From Verticillium longisporum (taxonomy: Eukaryota > Ascomycota > Sordariomycetes > Glomerellales > Plectosphaerellaceae), in NCBI GenBank assembly GCA_019188255.1, contig JAETXT010000005.1, positions 1,364,001 to 1,428,000 of the forward strand: DNA of 64,000 nt, in the 5' to 3' direction. Positions 8,252 to 17,297 of this stretch are shown here, piece after piece. Position numbers and translations under genes: made by a program. Under the pieces are notes generated by a model. That model was not told the DNA's origin. It saw only the letters and a list, made by a program, of their open reading frames with translations, and did no database searches. The first letter of the stretch is position 1. Every line of letters begins with the position of its first letter.

Positions 8252-11029
8252 CTACCCCAGAAGCTTGCTCTGTCTTTCCAGAAATAACACCTTGGGCCGA
8301 TCCGACTCAAAGGTCAACTTCTTCTCCGCCATGACGATCTCCATGTCCAACGCACCCTCGCGCAACTCCCATGCACCGTGTTGTGTCGCAATGTGCTCAT
8401 ACCAGAGATGGAGTCCATACGCTCGCCTCAGCTGCTGCACCATCATGACTTCTACCGAGCACCAGGCGCGCTCGTAGTACTGGCCATCGACCAGGCTGAT
8501 GACGGCATTGCACTGGGCCACGATCATCGGCAGCGCAGAGACCCCTGGCATCGGGTCGTCCTGGTCCACACAGCTGTGGTCGAGCCAGATGCCGAGGCGC
8601 GAGGGTTCGACTGACGGGTGCAACCGTAGAAAGGCCTCCACAGCGGCGACCATGCGCCCGAATTGCGTGTTGTTCACATCGTCTGGCGAATCGCGTGACT
8701 TTTCCGTGTTGATCCAGCGGTAGGAGATGAAGATGACAAAGTCAACAGTGTCTGGTTCATGGGAGAGGGTCGATCGAGAGACCAGAGGCAAGACGAGGCC
8801 GTCGTTTGATCGCGGGAGTCTTCCAAAGGCGAGGAACTCGGTGTATCGCAAAACCTTGAGACGGTCAAACATACGGCCCCTCTCCATATCTGAGGACAAG
8901 CTATCGTCATATGTGTGCCGCAGAGATCGCAGTGAATTGGTGGCGTCACCTCCGTTGGACAGCAGCACAGGTCTCAATTTCTCTTGAAAGAGCTCGCGGT
9001 ATCCTTTCCGGAGCTTGGCCTCCACTTGCAACCTGGCAAACTCAGGCTGCCGATGGTCCCCAAGCTGGCGGCGAAGGCCTTCGAGGACAAGGTCTTTCAT
9101 GGCTGCATCGCTGTTAAACACGGAGTGATCGAGCGCTGTATAGCCTTGGTTGTCCACGAGATCCATGTTGGCGCCCACGTCTACAAGCTCGCGCAAGTAC
9201 TCATAATTCTCGCTGGAAGGCTCCTTGCAGAGTGCAATGGCGCACGAGCAGGCGCTCGGTAGGTTGAACTGCGCCATGGCCTCATCCACCCTGCCCTGAA
9301 AAAGTAGGGCTCGTCCATAGAAAAACCTCGAGAGGGCCATGACGGCTGGGTCTTCGAGCGTGTGAGAAAGTTTGAGGGCGGCATGTGCAACGTCGACGGC
9401 TGCCTGTGTGTTGCCTTGCGCTGCAAAACAGAGCGAGAGGCGAGACTGGCCGATAGACTCCCAGGTGACGGCCAGTTGTCGACGAGACGCTGCCTTTGCC
9501 GGGCTTACACCGTCAGCTGCTACCTCGCCCAGATGTTGCGCCAGCTGGACGCGTTCATGCAACTGGGTGATGGCCAAGTCCAGCAGTCGATCGTCATGAC
9601 GCTGTTGTGAGAGCTGGAAATTAGCCATGCCCAAGTTCCCAACGGCGCGGCATAGTGGCTTCTGCCACTGCAGCTTTTTCGCCGCGTCATACTGAAGCTG
9701 AAACGCTTGTTGGGCCTCGTCCAGACGCCCCATGTGCCGCGTAACAACGCCGAGCTCGCCGCTGAGGATGATCAGCTCCTGCGTAGCTTCATCCCCGTTC
9801 TCGACCAGCCCCTGTTGCAAGAATGCCATGGCCTGCTCGTAGCGCCCGATACATCGATTGGCCAGGCCCAGTTCCTTCAAGACGCGGCATCGATAGATCT
9901 TTGCGTGGGCGAAAGAGGCGAATGCGTCGCATATTGAAAGAGCATAGCTGAAGTCACGGAGAGCCCCCTCCCACTCAGCCTGTCGAGCGTGCTTCTTGCC
10001 ACTCCTCATACGGCTGAACCAGGAACGCGTTGCACCAATGGCTCGAGCCAGAAGAGCCGGCGTGAGCCCGTCGGGAACTCGGGTTGTCAGGCGAGGTTCG
10101 ACGCCAGTCGGCGCAAGGCTGGCAGCATTTTGCGAGGACCCGCGGCTAGAGTCCTGGTAGCATAATGTGGCATAAAACTCTTCAGGAGGGACGATCGTGG
10201 CATGATATGCTCCTGCAGCAATAGAGTACACAGCGTTGTGACTGTGTAGGTCATGAGGTATTGGCGAGGCGCGCACCATGACGCCTGTGTTGCCCGCCGG
10301 AAGTACCTGGTTATGATGCTTTGTGCCACTACTGGTGCCGATGCGATGTGTGGCAAGACTCGGGTCGGATGTCTCCTCGACCTGGTATGAGCATATAGCC
10401 CCTTTGCTAGCAAGCACAAAACTCTGCGTATAGAGCTTTTCGGAGCGAATCGGCCTACTAAAAACTCGTTGAGAGCCGGGTAGTAGCACGCGAATCTCGA
10501 CCCGCTCTTGAGATTCATCCAGATCACTTTCGTAAATTTTCAGTCCGAGGAAGCCATGCGAGGACATCGAGAGACGCCATATTTGAGAGTCGCCAGCGTC
10601 GACAGAGAGGCCCTGTTGAATGAGGCGCCAAACGAGATCAATATCATACAAGGGCCGCGCTTGGTCGTCTTGGCCTTTCCGACGTAGAATGGCGACACCC
10701 AGGGCGACACTTCGGATGGCCTTGGAAGTGTTATCCGACTCGAGACATTTCGTCTCCAGTTCCCACTCAGCGACGGTGCGTGAGGTCAAGCCATCGTTTC
10801 GAGGTTCGCCCCATGACACGAGGCGTTGAATGACGTTCTCCGGAAGGGCGGCTGCTGATGCAGTTCCACGTATAGCTTGGCAAAGCTCATCCTGCCGGAT
10901 TCTGATGCTCGTGGCATCGTCTTGCTCGAAGCCGGTGATTGTGCACTGTGAGTCAATTGCAGCCATCGTCCCGCCTGTTGAACAGGCGCGTACGCCCGGT
11001 CGTGTCAACTTTCTCTCGCAAATACTCAT
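8252..11029 (-). CDS. TPR-ankyrin protein with C-terminal TIR/HET-like domain
   Basis: Uninterrupted frame of 925 residues from ATG 11029 (an alternative ATG lies at 10966). Residues 1-340 are an unrecognised N-terminal region ending in a strand-rich block. Residues about 345-590 are helical repeats with TPR character (A-L-R-D-F-S-Y-A-L, G-R-Y-E-Q-A-M-A-F-L, G-R-L-D-E-A-Q-Q-A-F, G-R-V-D-E-A-M-A-Q-F). Residues about 605-650 hold one or two ankyrin-like units (L-V-D-V-G-A-N-M-D-L-V-D-N-Q-G-Y-T-A-L). Residues 762-890 begin F-V-I-F-I-S-Y-R-W, then G-I-W-L-D-H-S-C-V-D-Q-D-D, then R-A-W-C-S-V-E. These match the strand A, core and W-C-x-x-E elements of TIR-type folds; E860 aligns with the catalytic glutamate of TIR NADases. 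The middle string also resembles HET domains, which are thought to be TIR-related. A regulated cell-death or immune-type role is inferred. No nucleotide-binding STAND module is present. Confidence 0.8.
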   Translation of the reverse strand: MSICERKLTRPGVRACSTGGTMAAIDSQCTITGFEQDDATSIRIRQDELCQAIRGTASAAALPENVIQRLVSWGEPRNDGLTSRTVAEWELETKCLESDNTSKAIRSVALGVAILRRKGQDDQARPLYDIDLVWRLIQQGLSVDAGDSQIWRLSMSSHGFLGLKIYESDLDESQERVEIRVLLPGSQRVFSRPIRSEKLYTQSFVLASKGAICSYQVEETSDPSLATHRIGTSSGTKHHNQVLPAGNTGVMVRASPIPHDLHSHNAVYSIAAGAYHATIVPPEEFYATLCYQDSSRGSSQNAASLAPTGVEPRLTTRVPDGLTPALLARAIGATRSWFSRMRSGKKHARQAEWEGALRDFSYALSICDAFASFAHAKIYRCRVLKELGLANRCIGRYEQAMAFLQQGLVENGDEATQELIILSGELGVVTRHMGRLDEAQQAFQLQYDAAKKLQWQKPLCRAVGNLGMANFQLSQQRHDDRLLDLAITQLHERVQLAQHLGEVAADGVSPAKAASRRQLAVTWESIGQSRLSLCFAAQGNTQAAVDVAHAALKLSHTLEDPAVMALSRFFYGRALLFQGRVDEAMAQFNLPSACSCAIALCKEPSSENYEYLRELVDVGANMDLVDNQGYTALDHSVFNSDAAMKDLVLEGLRRQLGDHRQPEFARLQVEAKLRKGYRELFQEKLRPVLLSNGGDATNSLRSLRHTYDDSLSSDMERGRMFDRLKVLRYTEFLAFGRLPRSNDGLVLPLVSRSTLSHEPDTVDFVIFISYRWINTEKSRDSPDDVNNTQFGRMVAAVEAFLRLHPSVEPSRLGIWLDHSCVDQDDPMPGVSALPMIVAQCNAVISLVDGQYYERAWCSVEVMMVQQLRRAYGLHLWYEHIATQHGAWELREGALDMEIVMAEKKLTFESDRPKVLFLERQSKLLG

Positions 11030-11591
11030 GTCTTCATAGCTGCAAGTCGTGCTTCTGGTCCGGATTCGATCTTCGTGGGATTTCCTTCCACTGCATCGCT
11101 CTTATAGTGCTGCACCGCTGGGAAGCATTATGGGAAGGATGCCGTGGGGAGCACAATGCAGAGCTACTGCAACATCTGACGCGTGGTCTCCACTGGAAGC
11201 CCGATATTGCCTGCATCTTTCTTGCAACAAGGATCGATACCCGTGCCGAATATGATGCACACAGTCCTTCGAGGATGCTGTCTGACAGGCCTGATTGGCA
11301 GACAGGAATAGCGTCGATGGCATGAACAAGGCGCAGCCTCAGCAGAGCATGGGTCATGAAGGTGCTTGGCCGACTGGTGGTGTTGATCAGGCAGCAGACG
11401 CCGGACCACAGCACAGGTTGGAGCACGCCACGTGACTTCGTGTCAGGCAGCACCCGTCATCACCCAAGCGCGTCTCAATCGCCCCTCCATGATAAGTACT
11501 ACCGTCTCGCACAAAGTCGTGACGCAACAGGCGTCGAACGGCCCACTCGACGGACTCAATCCCCTCGACATGGTCTTGATTCTTCTTCGAC
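11030..11591. other. divergent promoter region
   Basis: About 560 bases separate the start codons of the TIR/HET-like gene and exonuclease V, which read away from each other. Short frames exist on both strands, but none looks coding. Confidence 0.6.
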
Positions 11592-13229
11592 ATGGCGTCC
11601 CTTCCAACGCTGGATGATGACAGTGACTACGAACTTTCGCTGGAAGAGGAAACACTCCTGAGCCAGCTGGTCACAGACCACACCACAAAGCAGCCGATTA
11701 TACCCATTGCGTCGGCGATTATTCCGAACCAGGTAGAAACACCGCCACGGTCTCAACCAGATCATGCATTTCACGACGCCCAGGCTGGCCATGGCTTCGC
11801 GCTCAAGCGTCCATCTGGTGCTTGGGCCCAGGACCCCAAGTCGTGGTCCACAGGCAGCCTGGCAGAACCACCGAGCGCCCTCGAGAGGGTTCTGCGTGAC
11901 GACCAGGTTGTCAGCTATCCCGATCGTGAGTCAACACGTCGCGACAGTATTTCACTGAAACTGACTGACCTGAAGCGTCTAGTCGGCAAAGCATTATCAG
12001 CCTTTGTGGCCCCTGAAACTCCGGCTCCCCGTTCTGTTGCCGACCCAGACTCTGACACGCGCTCGCCGCTCGTACGATTTCGATCATTTCCCAAGAAGCC
12101 TTTTTCAGTGAGCGATCTGACAGCTGGATCATGGTGCGAGCTGCAATACTTCTACACGTTGACAAGACTTCCGTTTGGCAGAAAGACCCGGACGGTGGCC
12201 ATGAAAGAGGGCACCAAGCTACACAAGGAGCTCGAGGATGAAGTGCACACAACGGTCCGTGTTGAGGTTGTGAGCAAAGAGGATGCGTTCGGCCTGAAGG
12301 TGTGGAACTTGATACAGGGCCTCAGGACGCTGCGCGACACGGGCCTAACGCGTGAGCTCGAGGTCTGGGGGTTCGTGGACGGAAACCTCGTCAATGGCGT
12401 CATTGATGGCCTGAGTTACGACCACCCTGATCCAGAGTTTGAGGCCGAGCTACGACAAAGCCAAGAGTCGCAACCTAGCATCACCGACTACTTTGCGTCA
12501 CAGAAACCTGGCATGCAGAGAATACCGCAAGTCTACCTCACCGATGTCAAGACTCGGGGCAAGCGCAGCACGGCCAACGCGGCGCAGCTAAGGCCGGCCA
12601 AGGTACAGCTGTTGCTGTTTCACAGATTCTTTTCGGTGATGGTAGCTCTGAAGCTGGACCACCTGCGAGTATTCCGGCGGTACAACCTCGACCCTGATGA
12701 GCCCTTTTCCGACTCGTTCATCGCACAGATTGCAAGTCTACACGACGACGAATTCTTTGATATCGACCATCCAAGCGATGACGAGGACGTGCCCAAGGCT
12801 TCCGGCAGCCAACAGCCCGCGGACGGTTCTCAAACATCAACTGCCTCTTCGGCCCCGGATTTCATCAAGTACAGGACATTACGCGAGCTTCTGCCGCTGC
12901 TAGTCGCTGAGCTGAAACAGACACTCCCCCATGGCGCCGACTCTGTTGGTCGTCTTCTTTCGGTGGAATACCGATACCGTGCCGACGGGTCGCTGATCGA
13001 CAACCGCATCTTTCCCATGGACGACGGCGCCCTAGATTCCTACATCGGCGGTACCATGCAATGGTGGAAGGCAGAGCGGGAGCCAAAGGGCGTGCAGATC
13101 GAGGATGCCTGGAAATGTCTGTATTGCGAGTTCGCCGAGGTGTGCACCTGGCGCAAATCGATGGACGAGGGGAGACTGCGAAGCTCGCGGGAACGGCTGG
13201 AGGTGAAGAGGAAGAACAGCGGCCAGTGA
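11592..13229 (+). CDS. EXO5: exonuclease V (Exo5/Dem1 family), iron-sulfur nuclease
   Basis: Single-strand DNA exonuclease with a 4Fe-4S cluster; the yeast protein acts in mitochondrial DNA maintenance and animal EXO5 in interstrand cross-link repair. The four cluster cysteines are visible: C163 in S-W-C-E-L-Q-Y-F-Y, and C490, C493 and C499 in C-L-Y-C-E-F-A-E-V-C. RecB-type nuclease residues are also present: L-H-K-E-L-E (helix), G-V-I-D-G (aspartate) and T-D-V-K-T-R (the D-x-K pair). The frame is open throughout, but a 57-nt intron with GTGAGT donor, CTGAC branch and CTAG acceptor at 11926-11982 removes an in-frame insert and restores Y-P-D-L-G-K-A-L, so I favour two exons (11592-11925, 11983-13229; 526 residues). 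The start of T-L-D-D-D-S-D gives no clear mitochondrial presequence. Confidence 0.93.
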   Translation: MASLPTLDDDSDYELSLEEETLLSQLVTDHTTKQPIIPIASAIIPNQVETPPRSQPDHAFHDAQAGHGFALKRPSGAWAQDPKSWSTGSLAEPPSALERVLRDDQVVSYPDRESTRRDSISLKLTDLKRLVGKALSAFVAPETPAPRSVADPDSDTRSPLVRFRSFPKKPFSVSDLTAGSWCELQYFYTLTRLPFGRKTRTVAMKEGTKLHKELEDEVHTTVRVEVVSKEDAFGLKVWNLIQGLRTLRDTGLTRELEVWGFVDGNLVNGVIDGLSYDHPDPEFEAELRQSQESQPSITDYFASQKPGMQRIPQVYLTDVKTRGKRSTANAAQLRPAKVQLLLFHRFFSVMVALKLDHLRVFRRYNLDPDEPFSDSFIAQIASLHDDEFFDIDHPSDDEDVPKASGSQQPADGSQTSTASSAPDFIKYRTLRELLPLLVAELKQTLPHGADSVGRLLSVEYRYRADGSLIDNRIFPMDDGALDSYIGGTMQWWKAEREPKGVQIEDAWKCLYCEFAEVCTWRKSMDEGRLRSSRERLEVKRKNSGQ

Positions 13230-13958
13230 TGGCGAAGAGGCGGATGCGGCGTGAGTTTTGCTATTTGCCTGCATCTATTGGATACGGACACGCCAAAGTG
13301 CGCATTGTTTTATGACTGATGAATACTTCGATATATCAACCTATTCGTGCCTTGGACTGCTGAGACGTAGCGAAGAACCTGCATGTGGGTGATGTTTGGC
13401 CCTCTATCTAGTGCCTGTCTGCCTTGCTGCCGAATATGAGACCGAATATGAGACCTTCAGTAGGACCGCCCTGTATGCGCCCAGCTTCTCGCATTATTTT
13501 GCCACCCAGGCTACTATGACGGCGTTGCTGCTGCATTTTTGAATTGGCTCAGCATATGTTTGAGATACCTCCTCCACAAGATGACACGCAGACCACTCCT
13601 TGCATCAGGCTTACTACCTGTGCTTGAAGAAGCAGTTTCTGGAATTACATACAACCAAACGTCCAGGGTCGTCCTAACCGGGCGAGAAACGTGACTGGAC
13701 TTTCGCTCCACGCGACTGCTATTTGTGCAGTAATGATTTGTGGACAGCGAGCCAACAGACAGCTTAAAGACGCTGTTTGCGGTACCGGCACAGCTCGTTC
13801 TACCACCCGCTGTCCGCTTCGCCTGTATGCCGGACCAACGCACAGTCAGGCCGGCTCGGCAGTGGTATGCTTCAGAGAAATGCAGCAATGCTACGCTGGG
13901 CCGTCATCTCCCACGAGAGGCTTTTCCCGACGTATCATGACGCTTGGATGGTCGAACT
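13230..13958. other. intergenic region between converging genes
   Basis: About 730 bases between the 3' ends of EXO5 and the DUF2196 gene. A short tandem GAATATGAGACC occurs twice at about 13432-13454. No gene recognised. Confidence 0.6.
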
Positions 13959-14555
13959 TCAGTCAAAGTGGCGCGCAACATGATGCTCCACAGCAGCAGC
14001 ATCCCCCTCAAACGCACCACAGACTGGACAGGTCACAGCCTCAGCCTCTGCACGCTCAACGACCGGATTCGGCTGAACCCCATCCTCGCTGGAAGGCGCT
14101 GGATCGTCAGCCCCAGGAGGGGACGGGCCGCCCTTGGCCTTGCGCTTCGTCTTTGCAGGCTTGATATACGCATCCAAGTCAATCGTCTGCGAAGGACGCT
14201 CCGGCTCGTCGCGGTAGTCGCGGGGTCCGCGCTGACGGCCCGGACCTCTGGACGTCGCGGGCGCCGAGCTGGCTGCGTCGGGGGACACTGCCATCTCGGA
14301 AGCGGCAGGCTGAGACGCGGCTTGCGCGGCGCCGGCCATGGACTGGACCCTGCCGACCCTGCCGTCGGTGAGGCGGACTTTGATCCCGCGGGGGTGGTTG
14401 CCGCGGGTGAGCACGTCCTGGACGGCTCCGGAAACTGTTCGGCCGGTTGGCTGGTCGGCCTTGAGGACGATGTTGACGCTGGCGCCGCGGATGACGGCTG
14501 TTGTTGTTGGCACCCGAGTCATGAGGAGGGATCTTCTGAGATTGGCGAGAGACAT
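13959..14555 (-). CDS. DUF2196 (YwbE-like) protein with C-terminal zinc finger
   Basis: 198-residue single-exon protein from ATG 14555 (in-frame ATG also at 14522). Residues about 20-75 match the small bacterial YwbE/DUF2196 domain: I-R-G-A-S-V-N-I-V-L-K-A-D-Q-P-T-G-R, then G-A-V-Q-D-V-L-T-R-G-N-H-P-R-G-I-K-V-R-L. This resembles an SH3-like barrel of unknown function. A disordered linker rich in P, S and R follows. The last 30 residues carry C-P-V-C-G-A-F-E-G-D then H-H-V-A-R-H, a C2H2/UBZ4-like finger of the type that can bind ubiquitin. The domain pairing is seen in other fungi by my recollection, but no biochemical role is known to me. Confidence 0.8.
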   Translation of the reverse strand: MSLANLRRSLLMTRVPTTTAVIRGASVNIVLKADQPTGRTVSGAVQDVLTRGNHPRGIKVRLTDGRVGRVQSMAGAAQAASQPAASEMAVSPDAASSAPATSRGPGRQRGPRDYRDEPERPSQTIDLDAYIKPAKTKRKAKGGPSPPGADDPAPSSEDGVQPNPVVERAEAEAVTCPVCGAFEGDAAAVEHHVARHFD

Positions 14556-14983
14556 TCAAGGTGGAGAGTGGGGATGTGGATTGACTCTTGAGATCGAGGC
14601 TCTTCAGATCAGAGATCAGCTAGAGACGGCCATGAAGTGCTGTCGTGGTTGTCACGAGTGATCTCATTTCGGGGTCGTAGGGTCCTAAGTCTTGCCTCTG
14701 GAATCTTTGCATTTGTGCTTAGGGATGACGTCACGTGGCCAGGGAGAATTGGTCGGAACTTCACGCCTGAGGTCAATCCCTCCCTCGTTCTCTGCTCTTT
14801 CTTGGGGCGCTGGCACATGAGGTAACAGTCCGTCAGTCAATTGCGTTCTCAGAAATTTGGCGGAATTTTTTTCTTCATCTGTTGGTGTTGGTTAGGCCAC
14901 CGAGCTGTTCGTGCGTATTGTAAGGACCACTGGTCCTCGCTCAGCAGACATGGCCTGAAGCTTGGAGGTCCTAGAGTTACCAG

Positions 14984-15027
14984 GGCCTCATGGCCTTATG
15001 GCCTCATGGCCTCATGGCCTTATGGCC
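14984..15027. repeat. 8-bp tandem repeat GGCCTYAT x 5.5
   Basis: Five and a half head-to-tail copies of GGCCTCAT or GGCCTTAT. Each unit contains GGCC and CAT/TAT; no association with a gene end is evident. Confidence 0.85.
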
Positions 15028-15898
15028 ATTTGGCACTTGGTGCATGCTGCATTCGATCGCGGCCCTTGCAACATCAATTGCCTCGATCATCATGAGCTTT
15101 ACTACCCCGGCATGAAAGGTCTATGCTTGGAAGTACTGTCCAGGCGTGAATCGGGGACATGGTGAATGCACTTGCAGTGTTGGCCTCCTGAGCAATGACA
15201 AAGCGGATGCCACTCCTAGAATTCATTCGCGGACGGCGGCTCAAGAAGCTATTGATGCGGGTACTTGGTATGTCGGCAGGTAATCTGACCATGGCATTTC
15301 TGGATTCTTCACGCAAAAAGGCTTTTTCATGTTCTGCGGCTGAGAAAGGTAAGGTAGTTAGTTGTAGGGGCGAATGAGCTTTTCATGAGACTGCCCAGCG
15401 AATTGCCTGGGCCAAGTAATTCCCCGTCTTAGAGCCTCTCCAGTAGACTTAGCCCCTTGCAACATTGTCGGCCCTTTCAGCGGAATCGCCGATATGGTAT
15501 TGCTGCAATCACTGCAGCTCGTCGGTACGAAAGCTGATTTCGTTGGCCGCGACCAGGACTCAGCTGAAGGTCTGGGTATGCAGAGGCAGCGCTCAGTCAG
15601 CAGTGGTACCACTTCGCCGACGCAGTAAGACGGGGGGCTGTGGCATCGATATATGAACCAACGGAGCTGAGAAACCTATTCGATCGAAAAGCTCTCCAAC
15701 AACGGGCTCCTGCGGCAGGGCTATGCAACAATACGCCTGCGTTCAGATGGAGGCAACCGAGTCGGTGGTGAGCCAGCGGTCGTGAAGTTGCAGAGTAATC
15801 GGCGACCAGAACACGGAGTTGCCCGAACGCACTGCTTCAATTCATTCAGGCTGAAAGAAAGATCTCGAGAGGACTTTCGTGTGAATTCGCGGGTGTTG

Positions 15899-15907
15899 TA
15901 TATAAAT
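15899..15907 (+). promoter_or_regulatory. TATA box upstream of NLP gene
   Basis: TATATAAAT lies about 130 bases before the ATG at 16035, a normal distance for a strongly regulated fungal gene with a short leader. A pyrimidine-rich stretch (TTTCTTTCCCC) follows. Confidence 0.65.
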
Positions 15908-16034
15908 CGAGTCCACCAAGCCCGTTGACATCCAGTTTCTTTCCCCATCAGTACACTTCAACTTTATATCTCACTAGCCTTGTCCTTCTGCGAACAATTC
16001 GAGACAAACAGCGTCAACACTGCTATATTCAAAG

Positions 16035-16961
16035 ATGCTTTTCCTGCGAAACATTGCTGTGGTCACCGCCATGGTGCTGTCAGTGCCATCGACGGCCTCC
16101 GTCATGCGGCGCCAGAACAACTCGAGTCGGATCCTCAGCGAGAGTCCAGCCCTCGAACCCATCGTGAACGGCCACGACTTTGCCTACTATTTTGAAGTCA
16201 AGTTCCAGCCGCTGGTGGACTTCGACACGGACAGCTGCTACAGCGTGCCCGCCATGACCATGGACGGAACCGCATCCGAGGGCCTTTCGCCCTCCGACGA
16301 CGTCGGCCCGTGCCGTCCCCGCTCCGCCCTCGACCGGACCAACGTGTACGTCAGGGGCCGCTGCAACCGCGGCTGGTGCGCCTTTGTCTACGCCTACTAC
16401 TTCCAGATGGACTGGGCCTGGTCGTGGCCCGTCAGCGGCTACAACCACCGCCACGACTGGGAGCACGTCGTCGTCTGGGCCAAGGAGGGCAAAGTCCGCG
16501 GCGTGTCCGTCTCGCAGCACGGCGGCTACGAGAGCCGCGTCGCCGAGGACCAGAGGCTTCGCTTCGACTACACGCCCAAGGAGTTTCCGTATCCTGCGTG
16601 GGACCCCATGCCGACGAGCGTCGCCATGCACCCCAAGGTTGTCTTTCACAAGGACGGCGCCCGCACGCACTGCTTCCGCTTCGCCAAGGACAGCGACGAC
16701 TACGAGGGCCAGGAGAATGAGAGGGGTATTTGGATTCGTGGCGGTCTCGTCAGCATGCTGCTCATGCCGAGCGACTGGCAGGACAAGTTTAGATCTCACG
16801 GTTGGGGGAGTGCTCACATGGCATGGGCTAATGAGGACGACTTTACCGGCCATCTCGTCAAGTCCATGCCGCAGGAAGCCAGAGATGACGGGTTTGACTG
16901 TGCCTACGATGAGAATCCAGCTCTCAAAGGCTTTCCCATGGACTGGAAGAAGTGGGACTGA
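16035..16961 (+). CDS. necrosis-inducing-protein-like (NPP1/NLP family) secreted protein
   Basis: 308-residue single-exon protein of the NLP family. Known members are secreted, bind plant sphingolipids and, in some cases, permeabilise eudicot membranes; others are non-toxic. A hydrophobic signal peptide occupies about residues 1-22 (M-L-F-L-R-N-I-A-V-V). The NPP1 domain spans roughly residues 45-305. The family heptapeptide, usually G-H-R-H-D-W-E, reads N-H-R-H-D-W-E at residues 137-143, so the first glycine is replaced. An upstream C-N-R-G-W-C pair and further cysteines near residues 66, 95, 213 and 290 suggest an extra disulfide, as in type II NLPs. Whether it is cytolytic cannot be read from the sequence. 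The 316-codon antisense frame over it is a shadow. The MFS gene downstream converges on it. Confidence 0.92.
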   Translation: MLFLRNIAVVTAMVLSVPSTASVMRRQNNSSRILSESPALEPIVNGHDFAYYFEVKFQPLVDFDTDSCYSVPAMTMDGTASEGLSPSDDVGPCRPRSALDRTNVYVRGRCNRGWCAFVYAYYFQMDWAWSWPVSGYNHRHDWEHVVVWAKEGKVRGVSVSQHGGYESRVAEDQRLRFDYTPKEFPYPAWDPMPTSVAMHPKVVFHKDGARTHCFRFAKDSDDYEGQENERGIWIRGGLVSMLLMPSDWQDKFRSHGWGSAHMAWANEDDFTGHLVKSMPQEARDDGFDCAYDENPALKGFPMDWKKWD

Positions 16962-17297
16962 TGTCGGCAAGTTGGACCGATGTAAGAGCTCAGGGCACAA
17001 TGGAAGCCAGGCCCAAGGGGTAGATGGCATGTTTCAAGATTGCAATATTTCTGATACTTCAGTACTTACCCATAGACGTCCCAACAACAGCATTTAGATA
17101 GTCACAGTGTGAATTATAGAGCAATACGAACTAACCATCACATGTCTTTCCTCCCAGCTCCGTCAGACGCCTCTCTGCAGGAGCCTTCGAGGCACCACAT
17201 CATTTCCAGATAGCATGCCCCCTGCGAAGCCTCCTCATAGTGACTCCTCTAGCCGATAACGGACAAAGTAGTGCTCGTGGCTTCAACTGCGAATGGC
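16962..17297. other. intergenic region between converging genes
   Basis: About 335 bases of 3' flanks for the NLP and MFS genes; nothing else recognised. Confidence 0.6.

Larger units (their letters stand above)
14556..16034. other. intergenic region, divergent promoters
   Basis: About 1.5 kb between the DUF2196 gene and the NLP gene, which read away from each other. It contains an 8-bp tandem repeat and, near the right edge, a TATA box; both are listed separately. No coding exon recognised. Confidence 0.6.

Noticed and set aside
7187..11029. F-box and TIR/HET-like genes as one operon-like defence locus
   Set aside because: They are same-strand neighbours 450 bases apart, but fungi transcribe genes singly and nothing in the sequence links their functions.
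16080..17030. 316-codon minus-strand frame opposite the NLP gene
   Set aside because: The plus strand has a clear signal peptide and NPP1 domain; the antisense frame is valine/alanine/aspartate-rich without motifs.
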